Source: Celeribacter halophilus (GTDB lineage Bacteria; Pseudomonadota; Alphaproteobacteria; Rhodobacterales; Rhodobacteraceae). Taken from it: a DNA stretch of 64,000 nt. A program made the translations under genes and the position numbers. This document shows positions 18,097-28,138 of this stretch, one piece after another (within the stretch, counting starts at the first letter, position 1; every line of letters begins with the position of its first letter). The stretch spans positions 19,730 to 83,729 of the forward strand of contig NZ_FORY01000007.1 of assembly GCF_900114135.1 (NCBI RefSeq). The letters run 5' to 3'. Under the pieces are notes generated by a model. The model made no database searches, had not been told where the DNA came from, and saw nothing but the letters and a program-made list of their open reading frames with translations.

Positions 18097-19695
18097 ATGA
18101 CGACCGGACGCGTGAACCCGGCTTTCACACTTGACGACCAAGGCATCACGGGGCTTGGCAATGTCTATTACAACCTTCTTGAGCCTGCCCTTATCGAAGA
18201 GGCGATCAAGCGTGGTGAAGGGGCCCTCGGGAAAGGCGGTTCCTTTCTGGTAAGCACCGGCAAACATACCGGCCGCTCCCCCAAAGACAAATTCGTCGTG
18301 CGGACGCCGGATGTGGAAGACACCATCTGGTGGGAAAACAACCAGCCGATGGACCCCGAGAAATTCGATGTGCTCTATGCCGATATGCTTGAGCATATGA
18401 AAGGGCGTGATTTCTTTGTCGAGGATCTCTACGGCGGGGCCGACCCGGAGAACCAGATCGACGTGCGCATGATCACCGAGCTGGCATGGCATGGCCTGTT
18501 CTGCCGCACGATGCTGCGCCGCCCCGAGCTCAAAGCACTCGACGACTTCACCGCAGATTACACCGTGATCAACTGCCCGTCCTTCAAGGCCGATCCGGAA
18601 CGTCACGGCTGTCGCTCCGAAACCGTGATCGCGCTGAACTTCGCCAAAAAGCTGATCCTGATCGGCAACACCGAATATGCAGGCGAAAACAAGAAGGGCG
18701 TGTTCTCCCTGTTGAACTACATCCTGCCGGGCAAGGGCATCATGGCCATGCACTGCTCCGCCAACCATGCGCCCGACAATCCCGTCGACACGGCGATCTT
18801 CTTCGGCCTGTCCGGCACGGGGAAAACCACACTGTCGGCTGATCCGTCGCGCATCCTGATCGGGGATGACGAGCATGGCTGGTCCGACAAGGGCACGTTC
18901 AACTTCGAAGGCGGCTGCTACGCCAAGACCATCAACCTGTCCGAGACTGCGGAACCGGAAATCTACGCGACCACGTCGAAATTCGGCACAGTCGTAGAGA
19001 ACATGGTCTATGACGAGTTCACCAAGGATCTGGACTTCGAAGACAGCTCTCTTACCGAGAACATGCGCTGCGCCTATCCGCTGCACTACATCTCCAACGC
19101 CTCCGAGACGGCGATGGGCGGTCATCCGAAGAACATCATCCTGCTGACCTGTGATGCCTTTGGTGTTCTGCCTCCGATCGCACGTCTGACACCGGCGCAG
19201 GCGATGTATCACTTCCTCTCCGGCTTCACCTCGAAGACACCGGGCACGGAAGTGGGGGTTGTGGAGCCGATCCCGACCTTCTCCACCTGTTTCGGCGCAC
19301 CGTTCATGCCGCGTCGTCCGGAAGCCTATGGCAACCTGCTGCGTGAGAAGATCGCCAAACATGGTGCAACCTGCTGGCTGGTGAACACCGGCTGGACCGG
19401 CGGCGCATTCGGCACCGGCTCGCGTATGCCGATCAAGGCAACGCGCAACCTGCTGCACGCCGCTCTGGAAGGCACGCTGGCAGACGTCGAATTCCGTAAG
19501 GACGAGAACTTCGGCTTTGAAGTGCCGGTCTCCGTGCCGGGAGTGGCCGATGTGCTACTCGACCCGCGCCGCACTTGGGCCGATAAGGACGCTTTCGACG
19601 CGCAAGCCGCGAAGCTGGTTTCCATGTTCAAAGAGAACTTCGAACAATACCTGCCTTATATCGACGAAGATGTGAAAGCCGCCGCCATCGGCTAA
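18097..19695 (+). CDS. pckA: Phosphoenolpyruvate carboxykinase (ATP)
   Basis: A 532-residue ATP-type PEPCK that converts oxaloacetate to PEP in gluconeogenesis. GLSGTGKT (237–244) is the kinase loop, [14 protein letters not shown] binds oxaloacetate, and the [10 protein letters not shown] segment supplies metal ligands. The length is typical. The ATG at 18097 follows GGAGGAG. A frame extending upstream crosses the promoter elements and is rejected. The gene is divergent from chvI and ends at a terminator. Confidence 0.98.
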   Translation: MTTGRVNPAFTLDDQGITGLGNVYYNLLEPALIEEAIKRGEGALGKGGSFLVSTGKHTGRSPKDKFVVRTPDVEDTIWWENNQPMDPEKFDVLYADMLEHMKGRDFFVEDLYGGADPENQIDVRMITELAWHGLFCRTMLRRPELKALDDFTADYTVINCPSFKADPERHGCRSETVIALNFAKKLILIGNTEYAGENKKGVFSLLNYILPGKGIMAMHCSANHAPDNPVDTAIFFGLSGTGKTTLSADPSRILIGDDEHGWSDKGTFNFEGGCYAKTINLSETAEPEIYATTSKFGTVVENMVYDEFTKDLDFEDSSLTENMRCAYPLHYISNASETAMGGHPKNIILLTCDAFGVLPPIARLTPAQAMYHFLSGFTSKTPGTEVGVVEPIPTFSTCFGAPFMPRRPEAYGNLLREKIAKHGATCWLVNTGWTGGAFGTGSRMPIKATRNLLHAALEGTLADVEFRKDENFGFEVPVSVPGVADVLLDPRRTWADKDAFDAQAAKLVSMFKENFEQYLPYIDEDVKAAAIG

Positions 19696-19719
19696 GCTGT
19701 TCTACATCGAGAAAAATTG

Positions 19720-19749
19720 CGCCCCGACCCATCCGGATCGGGGCGTTTT
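19720..19749 (+). terminator. pckA terminator
   Basis: CGCCCCGA / TCGGGGCG stem with a 10-base loop and a four-T tail. Confidence 0.82.
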
Positions 19750-19790
19750 CTTTGGCCGTGCCTTTGGTGCGGACGGAACGCACGCAGCAC

Positions 19791-19846
19791 GATGTCAGGC
19801 GTAAGAACTCAGGCGTAAAATGTCAGGTGCGAGATGTCAGAACAGG
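19791..19846. repeat. Four degenerate tandem 14-bp repeats
   Basis: The units GATGTCAGGCGTAA (19791), GAACTCAGGCGTAA (19805), AATGTCAGGTGCGA (19819) and GATGTCAGAACAGG (19833) align without gaps at a 14-base period. The first two differ at two positions. The last unit enters the 3' end of the exporter gene on the other strand. Confidence 0.8.
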
Positions 19847-20610
19847 CCGCGCCGGATCAGGTTGACGCCCGCGACCATCAGCACGAACAACGTCACACGT
19901 TTGAATTTCTTCTGGTCCAGACGATCCTGCACCCGCTGGCCAAGCATCATCCCCCCCATCGCCGGGACCAAAAGCGCCACGGAGAGCGGAATAGTCTGGG
20001 CATTGAGCACACCGGAACGCATATGCGCCAGCATAAGCACCAAGGCGCCCGAGCCGAAAATCACGCCGGTGGCCTTGATCTGGAGTTTCTTCGGCGTGTC
20101 CACAGCGGTCAGATAGGCCACCGTCAACGGCCCCCAGATGCCCGCGATACCGCCAATCAGCCCCGAAACAGCACCGAAACCCAGATCATACGCCCCTCTG
20201 TGTTGCGCGGGGATGTGCAAAGCGCGCCCGAACAACAGATAGCTGACCAGCACCACCACAATGATCCCCAGCGTCAGAAAGACCACTGATTGCGGCAGAA
20301 TCACCACGAGTTGCGCCGATAGGGCGATCAACAGCAACAAAGCCCCGATGTAGAGCCTGTATTGCCACGCCGCCTCCACGGCCTCTCTCCCGCCACCACG
20401 CAACGCCTGCCAGACATTCGTGACCACGGTGGAAACGATCAGCCCCGCAAGAGCCAGTTCCGGCGACAAAAACGAGCCCAACCCCGAAATCATGATCATC
20501 GGCATGGCGAAACCGATGGCACCTTTGACGAAACCGGCCAGAAGCGTGATGCAAATGGCGGCAAAAATCTGCGGGAGGGTGAGAAGGGTCAGGATGCTAT
20601 CGAATGTCAT
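19837..20610 (-). CDS. Sulfite exporter TauE/SafE family (TSUP) permease
   Basis: A 257-residue integral membrane protein with about seven hydrophobic helices and the paired TSUP motifs: GFVKGAIGFAMPM near the N-terminus and GLIGGIAGIWGPLTVAYL in the second half. Family members move sulfite, sulfoacetate or other organic anions across the inner membrane. The ATG at 20610 follows AGGGG. A small perfect hairpin (CGCGGA/TCCGCG) lies 15 bases upstream in its leader. It is divergent from mcd; the substrate is not deducible. Confidence 0.88.
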   Translation of the reverse strand: MTFDSILTLLTLPQIFAAICITLLAGFVKGAIGFAMPMIMISGLGSFLSPELALAGLIVSTVVTNVWQALRGGGREAVEAAWQYRLYIGALLLLIALSAQLVVILPQSVVFLTLGIIVVVLVSYLLFGRALHIPAQHRGAYDLGFGAVSGLIGGIAGIWGPLTVAYLTAVDTPKKLQIKATGVIFGSGALVLMLAHMRSGVLNAQTIPLSVALLVPAMGGMMLGQRVQDRLDQKKFKRVTLFVLMVAGVNLIRRGLF

Positions 20611-20913
20611 AGCCCCTGTTAGGACGCGGATTTCTCCGCGTATAGCCCAAAGATCAGGCCAGCATCCGTTCTTGGAGGTGCCAGAGGGCGCTTCCGTTCC
20701 GTTGCGACATTTTAGGTCAAAATACATCTTCACGGCAAAATATTATTGCGCTGCAACTGCGAAGTAGGTAGACAGTTCCAAGATCAGACGCCTCTCGCCC
20801 CCGCTTGCGTCACACGCAGGGTGCGGAAGGCCACGACATCAATATGTTGCGCTGTGTGGTCGGAAATCTGTGGCTCGGGTTTTCGCGAAGCGCTCGAAGG
20901 AGGAGAGAGTCTC
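20611..20913. promoter_or_regulatory. Divergent control region between the TSUP permease and mcd
   Basis: This is 303 bases without a gene. It contains the hairpin CGCGGA-TTTC-TCCGCG at 20625–20640 in the permease leader, a dyad TTGC-GCT-GCAA at 20746–20756, and the related TTGCGCTGTG near 20854. These dyads are candidate operators for mcd regulation. No clear promoter hexamers stand out. Confidence 0.5.
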
Positions 20914-22587
20914 ATGGCCCTTGATCAACAGGAGAGACCCGTGTCGAACCCCATTTTGCCCGATCTTCTGGCCCTGACCCGTGCGGCCGTGGCCCCTGCC
21001 GAGGCCATTCTGGAGCGTGCCCGTGCTGCTCTGCGCTCGGAGTTTCTGGAGAACGGACGCGTTTCCAGTCGCAGGGTCGAGGCCAATCAAACCGCCGCCC
21101 ACGGTCTTGCATGGCTGGCCACCTATGTGGAAAGCCTGCGCCAGATGCAGAAATGGGCCGAGGCGCTCTCCGCCGAAGACAAGTTCGGCGAGATGGAGCA
21201 ACTGATCCACCAGATCGCCTTCGGGGAGTATCTGAGCCAGATCTACGGCGGTATCCCGATGAATCAGGGCGAGATCTGCCGGTTGGCCGATCTGGGCCTT
21301 GGTCTTGTGCAGCCCAGCCACCCCGAAGTGGTCAAGCTCATGCTCGACGGCAATTCCACCGAGGCGCGCACACGGCTTGTGGCCTTGATGCGGGACAATT
21401 CCGGTCATGCGACCTTTGGCGCGTCGGGGCTGGATGACGAGTTGGAAATGATCCGCGACCAGTTCCGCCGCTTCGCCGATGAGAAAGTCGCCCCCTTTGC
21501 CCATGACTGGCATCTCAAAGACGAACTCATCCCGATGGAGATCATCGAGGAACTGGCCGAGCTTGGCGTCTTCGGCTTGACCATTCCCGAAGAATACGGC
21601 GGCTTCGGCTTTCCGAAAGCAGCGATGGTCGTGGTCTCCGAAGAACTCTCCCGCGGCTATATCGGCGTCGGCTCTCTGGGCACACGATCCGAAATTGCCG
21701 CCGAACTGATCCTCGGTGGCGGCACGGAAGAGCAAAAGGAACACTGGCTGCCGAAGCTCTCCTCCGCCGAAATCCTGCCCACTGCCGTGTTCACCGAACC
21801 GAACACCGGCTCCGATCTCGGAAGCCTGCGCACCCGCGCGGTGAAAGAGGGCGAAAGCTACACGGTGACCGGCAACAAGACATGGATCACCCACGCCGCA
21901 CGCACCCATGTGATGACGCTTCTGGCCCGCACCGATCCCGACACCACGGATTACAAAGGCCTGTCGATGTTTCTGGCCGAGAAAACGCCGGGCACGGCTG
22001 AAGACCCCTTCCCCACACCCGGCATGACCGGCGGCGAGATCGAGGTCTTGGGCTATCGCGGCATGAAGGAATACGAGCTGGGCTTTGACGGGTTCAAGGT
22101 CGATGCCAAGAACCTTCTGGGCGGTGTAGAAGGCCAAGGGTTCAAGCAACTGATGCAGACCTTCGAATCCGCGCGCATCCAAACCGCCGCCCGCGCCATC
22201 GGCGTGGCCCAGAACGCGCTTGAGGTCGGGATGCAATATGCCGAAGACCGCAAACAGTTCGGCAAGTCCCTGATCGAATTCCCCCGCGTCTCCGGCAAGC
22301 TCGCCATGATGGCAGTCGAGATCATGGTGGCCCGCCAGCTGACCTATTTCTCCGCATGGGAAAAGGACAACGGACACCGCTGCGACCTTGAGGCGGGCAT
22401 GGCCAAGCTCTTGGGCGCGCGCGTGGCTTGGGCGGCGGCGGACAATGCGTTGCAAATCCACGGCGGCAACGGCTTTGCGCTTGAGTATCAGATCAGCCGC
22501 ATCCTCTGCGATGCGCGGATTTTGAATATTTTCGAAGGCGCAGGCGAAATTCAGGCACAGGTCATCGCACGGCGTTTGCTGGCCTGA
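20914..22587 (+). CDS. mcd: (2S)-methylsuccinyl-CoA dehydrogenase
   Basis: A 557-residue flavoprotein. Residues from about 170 onward are a complete acyl-CoA dehydrogenase (GLTIPEEYGGFG, TAVFTEPNTGSDLGS, YAEDRKQFGKSL, QIHGGNGFALEYQISR). The first 170 residues are the extra helical N-terminal domain that distinguishes Mcd from ordinary acyl-CoA dehydrogenases. It oxidises methylsuccinyl-CoA to mesaconyl-CoA in the ethylmalonyl-CoA pathway, passing electrons to ETF. The ATG at 20914 follows GAAGGAGGAG. It stands alone, not beside ccr or ecm, and its terminator falls inside convergent recO. Confidence 0.9.
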   Translation: MALDQQERPVSNPILPDLLALTRAAVAPAEAILERARAALRSEFLENGRVSSRRVEANQTAAHGLAWLATYVESLRQMQKWAEALSAEDKFGEMEQLIHQIAFGEYLSQIYGGIPMNQGEICRLADLGLGLVQPSHPEVVKLMLDGNSTEARTRLVALMRDNSGHATFGASGLDDELEMIRDQFRRFADEKVAPFAHDWHLKDELIPMEIIEELAELGVFGLTIPEEYGGFGFPKAAMVVVSEELSRGYIGVGSLGTRSEIAAELILGGGTEEQKEHWLPKLSSAEILPTAVFTEPNTGSDLGSLRTRAVKEGESYTVTGNKTWITHAARTHVMTLLARTDPDTTDYKGLSMFLAEKTPGTAEDPFPTPGMTGGEIEVLGYRGMKEYELGFDGFKVDAKNLLGGVEGQGFKQLMQTFESARIQTAARAIGVAQNALEVGMQYAEDRKQFGKSLIEFPRVSGKLAMMAVEIMVARQLTYFSAWEKDNGHRCDLEAGMAKLLGARVAWAAADNALQIHGGNGFALEYQISRILCDARILNIFEGAGEIQAQVIARRLLA

Positions 22588-22605
22588 TCTGCCCCGACCA
22601 GAGCT

Positions 22606-23349
22606 TTAGAAAGGCGGTGCCTCCTGCGCCGCCTTTTTTGCGAGCCGGTCGAGAAACCGGTCCCGTGCGGCGGGCAAAGGACGATCCGACAGTTCCGCCG
22701 CGATCCTGGAAAGGAAATGCCCCGTGGTCAAAAGCCCCTGACCGATCTCCGCGAAATCGACTGAGGATTGCCCCAATAGACATTGCGGCAAGGGCAACAG
22801 CCGGTCGGCCCATTCCCCTGCGCCTTGTCGTGACACGGCGCGTCCGGTTTTCGGGGACACATAAACCAGATCATCCGGCGATCCGGTGACAGCACAGGAA
22901 GACAGATCAAGGCCGAAGCCCAGTTCTTCCAGCAGGGAGACTTCCCAATGCAGATAGGCCAGAGGCCAGCGGGGGGCCAACCCGATCCGGTCAAACAGGG
23001 CAAGGCTGTCGGCATAGAGATAGCCATGCGCCTCGCGTTCGGGCAGCAGAAAGGACAGCATCGCCGCCGTGGCCGTCATCCCCGCAAGCGCCAGAGGATC
23101 GCCCAGCACATGGGTGCGGCTTTTTACAGGTTCAAAGGTAAACGCGCCAAGGTGATCTTCGAGCCGCGCTTTCCATGTCACCGCGATCTGGCCACCCGGC
23201 TGCAAATGCGGGGCCATCTTGCGAGAAATGCCCCCGCGCACCACACCGGCATGGCGTCCGTGATCAGGTGTGAACACCTCGACAATCACCGAAGTCTCGC
23301 CGTGTTTGCGCACAGCCAGAACCACCCCTTCGTCGCGCCACTCGATCAT
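22606..23349 (-). CDS. recO: DNA repair protein RecO
   Basis: A 247-residue protein starting [19 protein letters not shown] with an N-terminal OB fold and a helical C-terminal domain, typical of RecO, which loads RecA onto SSB-coated gaps with RecR. It ends the rnc–era–DUF1491–recO run, 72 bases after DUF1491. Its last codons overlap the likely mcd transcription terminator on the opposite strand. Confidence 0.93.
   Translation of the reverse strand: MIEWRDEGVVLAVRKHGETSVIVEVFTPDHGRHAGVVRGGISRKMAPHLQPGGQIAVTWKARLEDHLGAFTFEPVKSRTHVLGDPLALAGMTATAAMLSFLLPEREAHGYLYADSLALFDRIGLAPRWPLAYLHWEVSLLEELGFGLDLSSCAVTGSPDDLVYVSPKTGRAVSRQGAGEWADRLLPLPQCLLGQSSVDFAEIGQGLLTTGHFLSRIAAELSDRPLPAARDRFLDRLAKKAAQEAPPF
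22610..22639 (+). terminator. mcd terminator embedded in the 3' end of recO
   Basis: AAAGGCGG / CCGCCTTT stem followed by a run of six T. It starts 23 bases after the mcd stop and lies within recO codons read on the other strand. Confidence 0.8.
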
Positions 23350-23421
23350 GCGCGTTCCCGCTTTCCGTTGGCAAAAATACTCACTGGACCCTGCCGCGCC
23401 ACAGGGGCGAGGTCAATCGTC

Positions 23422-23754
23422 TCACTCCGACAGGCCCGGCTCTTCCAGAAGCGTGCGCCCATGACGGTCCTCGACTTCGATGATCCAGAGATCGGGGTCA
23501 AAGCTGCGCTGCTTCATCAGCGAGGCATCCACGTCACGCTCTTCCCCCTCGGAAAGCACCCGCCATTCGCGGCGGTCTTCCATCAGGTTGAACTCGCGTT
23601 GAAAGGCCTTGGCCTTGCCGTCGAGCGTGTTGAGCTTGACCAGAACCGCGCCCGCCGTAGCATCGCCTTTCTTGACGACAAAGGCCGGAATATCGACAAG
23701 GCGAAGCCGTGTCAGATAGGCCGAAACCCAGACATCTGCGGTCAGTCGCGCCAT
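23422..23754 (-). CDS. DUF1491 family protein
   Basis: A 110-residue soluble protein ([19 protein letters not shown] start, REWRVLSEGEERDVDASL in the middle, ending in an acidic tail) matching the alphaproteobacterial DUF1491 family, usually encoded between era and recO as here. Its ATG overlaps the era stop by one base (TGATG), so it is coupled to era. Function is unknown; linkage suggests ribosome assembly or repair, but nothing in the sequence proves it. Confidence 0.85.
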   Translation of the reverse strand: MARLTADVWVSAYLTRLRLVDIPAFVVKKGDATAGAVLVKLNTLDGKAKAFQREFNLMEDRREWRVLSEGEERDVDASLMKQRSFDPDLWIIEVEDRHGRTLLEEPGLSE

Positions 23755-24668
23755 CAGTTTCCGTCTTTGAAATCGAGGCCCATCTCGCCGTAGCGCTCGG
23801 CTTCTTCAAGCCAGTTCGGGCGCACTTTCACCTGCAAGAAGAGATGGACCTTGCGGCCCAGAAACTCCGACAGGTCCTCGCGCGAGGCCCGCGAAATCCG
23901 TTTGATCGTCTCGCCACGCTTGCCAAGGATGATGCCCTTGTGGCCATCACGGGCGACATAGACCACCTGATCGACCCGCGCGGAGCCGTCCTTGCGCTCT
24001 TCCCAGTTCTCGGTCTCGACGGTGAGCTGATAGGGCAGTTCCTGATGCAGGTTGAGCGTCAGTTTCTCGCGGGTGATCTCGGCAGCGATCATACGCATGG
24101 GCAGATCGGCGATCTGGTCTTCGGGATAGAGCCACGGTCCTTCGGGCAGTTCCTTGGCCAGCCATTTGCGCAGATCATCGACACCACGGCCCTTTTCAGC
24201 GGAGATCATGAAGGTCTCCACGAAATGATGGCGCTCGTTCATGTCTTTGGCCAGCGCGAGCAGTTTTTCCACATCCACCATGTCGATCTTGTTGATCGCC
24301 AGCGCGACTTTCTGGTTCGGGTTGGAATATTCATCCAGCGCGGCCAGAATGTTTTCGACGCCCTCGGTGACGCCCTTATGCGCTTCGATCAGCAAAACGA
24401 TGACATCGGCATCGGCGGCACCACCCCACGCGGCGGTGACCATGGCACGGTCAAGGCGGCGTTTGGGTTTGAAAATCCCCGGCGTGTCAACAAAGACAAG
24501 CTGGCTGTCGCCCTCCAGCGCAACGCCGCGAATACGCGCGCGCGTGGTCTGGACTTTATGTGTGACGATGGAGACTTTCGCCCCGACCATACGATTCAGC
24601 AGCGTCGATTTACCCGCATTGGGTTCACCGATCAGGGCAACGAAGCCCGCACGTGTGGTCTCAGCCAT
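23754..24668 (-). CDS. era: GTPase Era
   Basis: A 304-residue protein. The G1 loop is in [10 protein letters not shown]3 is DTPG, G4 is NKID, and the C-terminal KH domain includes [18 protein letters not shown]. Era binds the 3' end of 16S rRNA during 30S maturation. The ATG at 24668 overlaps the rnc stop, and the DUF1491 start overlaps its own stop, so rnc–era–DUF1491 are coupled. Confidence 0.97.
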   Translation of the reverse strand: MAETTRAGFVALIGEPNAGKSTLLNRMVGAKVSIVTHKVQTTRARIRGVALEGDSQLVFVDTPGIFKPKRRLDRAMVTAAWGGAADADVIVLLIEAHKGVTEGVENILAALDEYSNPNQKVALAINKIDMVDVEKLLALAKDMNERHHFVETFMISAEKGRGVDDLRKWLAKELPEGPWLYPEDQIADLPMRMIAAEITREKLTLNLHQELPYQLTVETENWEERKDGSARVDQVVYVARDGHKGIILGKRGETIKRISRASREDLSEFLGRKVHLFLQVKVRPNWLEEAERYGEMGLDFKDGN

Positions 24669-25350
24669 TCCCGGCCTCCAGTTGTTTGAGAAGCGCCTTG
24701 GCAGCGGCCTGTTCGGCATGACGTTTGGAATTGGCCTCGGAGCATTCCGACTGGCCGCTTTCCAGCGTCACCTCAATGGTAAACACCGGTGCATGATCCG
24801 GCCCCTTGCGGGAAATTTCAACATATTTCGGAGGTTTCTGGCCGCGTGCCTGCGCCCATTCCTGAAGCGCGGTCTTGGCGTCGCGCGCATCATTCTCCAC
24901 ATGGTCAATGCGTTTGCCCCAAAGCCTGCGCACGAGGGCCTTGGCCACTTCAAACCCTGCATCGCGGTAAACTGCGGCAATCACCGCCTCCATCGCATCG
25001 GCAAGCAGCGCCTCCTTGCGGCGACCACCGGACATCATTTCCGAACGCCCCAGCTTCAACACCGCGCCAAGGTCGATCTGGCGGGCGACATCGGCACAGG
25101 TTTCCTTGCGCACAAGCGCGTTGAACCGTGGCGCAAGCTGGCCTTCGGAGGCGGATTTGTCTTTCTCGAACAGCGCCTCGGCCATCGTCAGCCCCAAAAC
25201 GCGGTCGCCCAGAAATTCGAGACGCTGGTTGTCGGGGCGCGTGGCCGATGAGATGGAACTGTGTGTCAGCGCACGCAGCAAAAGCTCGGGATGAGAAAAC
25301 TCATGCCCGAGACGTTTCTGGAATGCTTGTATGTCGGCGGAAATTTTCAC
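24661..25350 (-). CDS. rnc: Ribonuclease III
   Basis: A 229-residue enzyme. The catalytic signature [14 protein letters not shown] is near residue 40, and a C-terminal double-stranded RNA binding domain (about 155–225) ends with [13 protein letters not shown]. The start is a GTG at 25350 overlapping the lepB stop (GTGA). It processes rRNA precursors and structured mRNAs; the neighbour Era acts on the same rRNA. Confidence 0.96.
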   Translation of the reverse strand: MKISADIQAFQKRLGHEFSHPELLLRALTHSSISSATRPDNQRLEFLGDRVLGLTMAEALFEKDKSASEGQLAPRFNALVRKETCADVARQIDLGAVLKLGRSEMMSGGRRKEALLADAMEAVIAAVYRDAGFEVAKALVRRLWGKRIDHVENDARDAKTALQEWAQARGQKPPKYVEISRKGPDHAPVFTIEVTLESGQSECSEANSKRHAEQAAAKALLKQLEAGNG

Positions 25351-26129
25351 TGCAATGCCTTGAAGAATCGATCTTTGCGCCAGGTCCAGAAGTAGACCAG
25401 ATGTTTGCCCGCCGCAGAGAACATCACGCGGCTGACCTTGCCGACAAGATATTCTTCGGGGACAAAGCCTACCCCACCCATCGTCGTGGGCACGCGGCTG
25501 TCGGCGGAGTTATCACGGTTGTCGCCCATGAAGAAGTAGTTGTTCTCCGGCACGGTATAAACCTGTGTGTTATCCACGCCTGTGGTGCGGATGTTCAGGA
25601 TCGAGTGCTGACGCCCGCCCGGCAGGGTTTCGATGAATTTTTCCTTGATGCACTCGCCACCCTCACCCGGCGTGTTGGCACAGGCCGGATAGCGGCCCGC
25701 GGCGCCTTGCTTTTCAAAGGTCTCGACGAAGTTGCCATCAGGGGTCTGTGTCACTTCTTCGCCGTTGATGAAGATCACCCCGTCGGTGATCTGCACACGA
25801 TCCCCCGGCATCCCGATCAGACGTTTCACAAAGGTGCGGTGCTGTGTCGGATGTTCGAACACCACAATGTCCCCGCGCTCCGGCTCCGAGCCCAGAATAC
25901 GTCCTGAAATCGGGCAAAGGAAATTGACCGCCTTCGGGCAGGACCATTGCGAGTAGCCATAGGACATTTTGTTGACGAAGAGAAAGTCACCGATCAACAG
26001 CGTATCTTTCATCGACGAGGACGGAATGAAGAACGGCTGGAAGAACAGCGTGCGGAAAATCCCGGCGATCAGCAGGGCGTAGACCACGGTTTTGACGGTT
26101 TCGACCAGACTGTCCTTAGCACTGCTCAT
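25347..26129 (-). CDS. lepB: Signal peptidase I
   Basis: A 260-residue membrane serine protease with one N-terminal helix (about 10–28). The catalytic Ser39 is in PSSSMKDTL, Lys102 is in [13 protein letters not shown], and [11 protein letters not shown] is the third family box. It removes signal peptides from Sec/Tat substrates on the periplasmic side. The ATG at 26129 lies 110 bases after acpS; its stop overlaps rnc. Confidence 0.96.
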   Translation of the reverse strand: MSSAKDSLVETVKTVVYALLIAGIFRTLFFQPFFIPSSSMKDTLLIGDFLFVNKMSYGYSQWSCPKAVNFLCPISGRILGSEPERGDIVVFEHPTQHRTFVKRLIGMPGDRVQITDGVIFINGEEVTQTPDGNFVETFEKQGAAGRYPACANTPGEGGECIKEKFIETLPGGRQHSILNIRTTGVDNTQVYTVPENNYFFMGDNRDNSADSRVPTTMGGVGFVPEEYLVGKVSRVMFSAAGKHLVYFWTWRKDRFFKALQ

Positions 26130-26239
26130 CTGAAAATCCTTTGGGAATTTGCTTTGGTGTTACGCGGGATATGAAAGGCAGGACTATGGGAGTCAAGCCA
26201 AACACCCGTGATGATCGGGTTTTCGCGGATTTACGGGCG

Positions 26240-26644
26240 TTAATCCGCAATCGGGCGGGCTTCGATCACCACAAAGGCCTGTGCCCAAGGGTGATCGTCA
26301 GTCAGGGTTACATGGATGATGGCCTCATGTCCCGGCGGTGTCATCTCTGCGAGACGGTCCTTGGCCCAACCTGTGACCTCCATCACCGGCTGACCCGTGC
26401 GCAGGTTGCTCACCGCCATATCCTTCCACGAGATGCCCATGGCAAGCCCCGTGCCCAGAGCTTTGGAACAGGCTTCCTTGGCGGCCCAGCGTTTGGCATA
26501 GGTGCCCGCCACATCCCTGCGGCGCTCGGCCTTGTCCTGTTCGGTCTGCGTGAAAACACGGTTCTTGAACCGCGCCCCGAACCGCTCAAGCGTGCCGGAA
26601 ATCCGGTCGATATTCGCCAGATCTGAGCCGATGCCGAGGATCAT
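26240..26644 (-). CDS. acpS: Holo-[acyl-carrier-protein] synthase
   Basis: A 134-residue 4'-phosphopantetheinyl transferase with the metal-binding [12 protein letters not shown] (Asp8) and [15 protein letters not shown] motifs. It converts apo-ACP to holo-ACP using CoA. The ATG overlaps the pdxJ stop (ATGA). The 110-base gap to lepB includes a small hairpin but no strong terminator. Confidence 0.95.
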   Translation of the reverse strand: MILGIGSDLANIDRISGTLERFGARFKNRVFTQTEQDKAERRRDVAGTYAKRWAAKEACSKALGTGLAMGISWKDMAVSNLRTGQPVMEVTGWAKDRLAEMTPPGHEAIIHVTLTDDHPWAQAFVVIEARPIAD

Positions 26645-27387
26645 TCAGCGCGCACCTCGTCCATCAGACGGCGCATCTCTGCGATGGCGGGTTTGATGCC
26701 ACGGAAGATCGCCTCCCCAATCAGGAAATGCCCGATGTTCAACTCGGCAATCTCCGGCAGGGCCGCGATGGGCTGCACCGTGTCATAGGTCAGCCCGTGG
26801 CCCGCATGGACCTCCAGCCCGAGCCCGTGAGCGAATTTCGCCATTTCGGTGAGGCGTGCCAGTTCTTCGTCGCGCTCGGCAAATTTTCCTTCGGCGTGAA
26901 GGTCGCAATAAGCGCCGGTGTGCAACTCGACCACAGCCGCGCCGATCCGGTGGGCCGCTTCGATCTGTGGCTGGTCGGCGGCGATAAAGATCGAAACGCG
27001 CGATCCGGCCTCGCGCAAGGGTGCGATGAAATGCGCCAGACGGTTTTCCTCCCGCGCCACTTCAAGCCCGCCTTCCGTGGTCCGCTCTTCGCGTTTTTCC
27101 GGCACGAGGCAGATGGCATGGGGTTTGTGGCGCAGGGCGATGGCCTGCATCTCGTCGGTGGCGGCCATTTCGAGGTTGAGCGGCACGGTGAGGTTCGAGA
27201 CCAGCGCCTCGATGTCGGCATCCGTGATATGGCGGCGGTCCTCACGCAAATGCGCGGTGATCCCGTCCGCACCCGCCTCTTCGGCCAGTTTCGCGGCGCG
27301 CACCGGATCCGGATAGGCCGACCCGCGTGCATTGCGCACGGTGGCGACGTGATCGATATTCATGCCAAGGCGAAGTTTCCGGCTCAT
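26641..27387 (-). CDS. pdxJ: Pyridoxine 5'-phosphate synthase
   Basis: A 248-residue TIM-barrel enzyme that condenses 3-amino-1-hydroxyacetone phosphate with [21 protein letters not shown] at the N-terminus, [24 protein letters not shown] and [11 protein letters not shown] are hallmark segments. The ATG at 27387 has AGGA five bases upstream. Adjacent acpS is the usual partner gene. Confidence 0.96.
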   Translation of the reverse strand: MSRKLRLGMNIDHVATVRNARGSAYPDPVRAAKLAEEAGADGITAHLREDRRHITDADIEALVSNLTVPLNLEMAATDEMQAIALRHKPHAICLVPEKREERTTEGGLEVAREENRLAHFIAPLREAGSRVSIFIAADQPQIEAAHRIGAAVVELHTGAYCDLHAEGKFAERDEELARLTEMAKFAHGLGLEVHAGHGLTYDTVQPIAALPEIAELNIGHFLIGEAIFRGIKPAIAEMRRLMDEVRAE

Positions 27388-27471
27388 ATTCCTGTTCCCA
27401 GACGGTTTTCTCTCAGCCGGACAATACTCCGCACGCACAGAAAGAAAACCGACAATCTTTGATCCGCGCGA

Positions 27472-28122
27472 TCAAGGCTTGTGCGGCGTTTTCTGGCTCT
27501 GCTTCTTGCGGCGCAATTCTTCGAGCTTGGCCTTGAGCTTGCCACGGCGGCGGTGCTGATAGGCGGCCACCATCGGCAGCATGACGTAATAGGCGACGAT
27601 GCCCGCGACGATGCCCGGAACAATGCCGCCTACCAGATAGGGCAGGAAAATATCGTGCCAGAAGCGGATGAGCGCGTCCCAATTCGCATCGCGTTCCGTA
27701 AACAGCGCGAGGAAATTGCGCCAGAGATCATCCGCCGCATCAAAGAATTTGCCGACAAAGCTGCGCTCGTGATGCGGGTCGAAGGTGGTGCCCAGCATGA
27801 AGTGACCCATTTTCATACAGATCACCCCGATCGGCACATAGGTCAAAGGGTTGCCGACAAAGGTCGCCAGCAGCGCCGCAATAGCGTTGCCGCGCATCAG
27901 CTTGGCGAGCAGGAAGGCAAGCAGGAAATGCAGGCCAAAGAAAGGGGTAAAGACAGCAAACACGCCCGCGAAGACCCCGCGCGCGATTTTATGCGGCGTA
28001 TCCGGCAGGCGGTGAAGGCGGTGCTTCATATAGCGCACGGCCCGTGACCAGCCCCCTTTGGGCCAGATCACCTGCGCCAGCCATTTGAGTGGCGTAAGTT
28101 TTTCCCGGCGCTTGAAGACCAC
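27472..28122 (-). CDS. DUF2062 domain membrane protein
   Basis: A 216-residue protein with about three hydrophobic segments. The central region GVFAGVFAVFTPFFGLHFLL and the later FVGNPLTYVPI are typical of DUF2062. The start is taken as GTG 28122 with GGGGGAAA upstream, since the longer frame would overlap rsh. The C-terminus is strongly basic. Function is unknown; it sits 16 bases after the rsh stop and is probably co-transcribed. Confidence 0.83.
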   Translation of the reverse strand: MVFKRREKLTPLKWLAQVIWPKGGWSRAVRYMKHRLHRLPDTPHKIARGVFAGVFAVFTPFFGLHFLLAFLLAKLMRGNAIAALLATFVGNPLTYVPIGVICMKMGHFMLGTTFDPHHERSFVGKFFDAADDLWRNFLALFTERDANWDALIRFWHDIFLPYLVGGIVPGIVAGIVAYYVMLPMVAAYQHRRRGKLKAKLEELRRKKQSQKTPHKP

Positions 28123-28138
28123 GTTTCCCCCGAACCCC

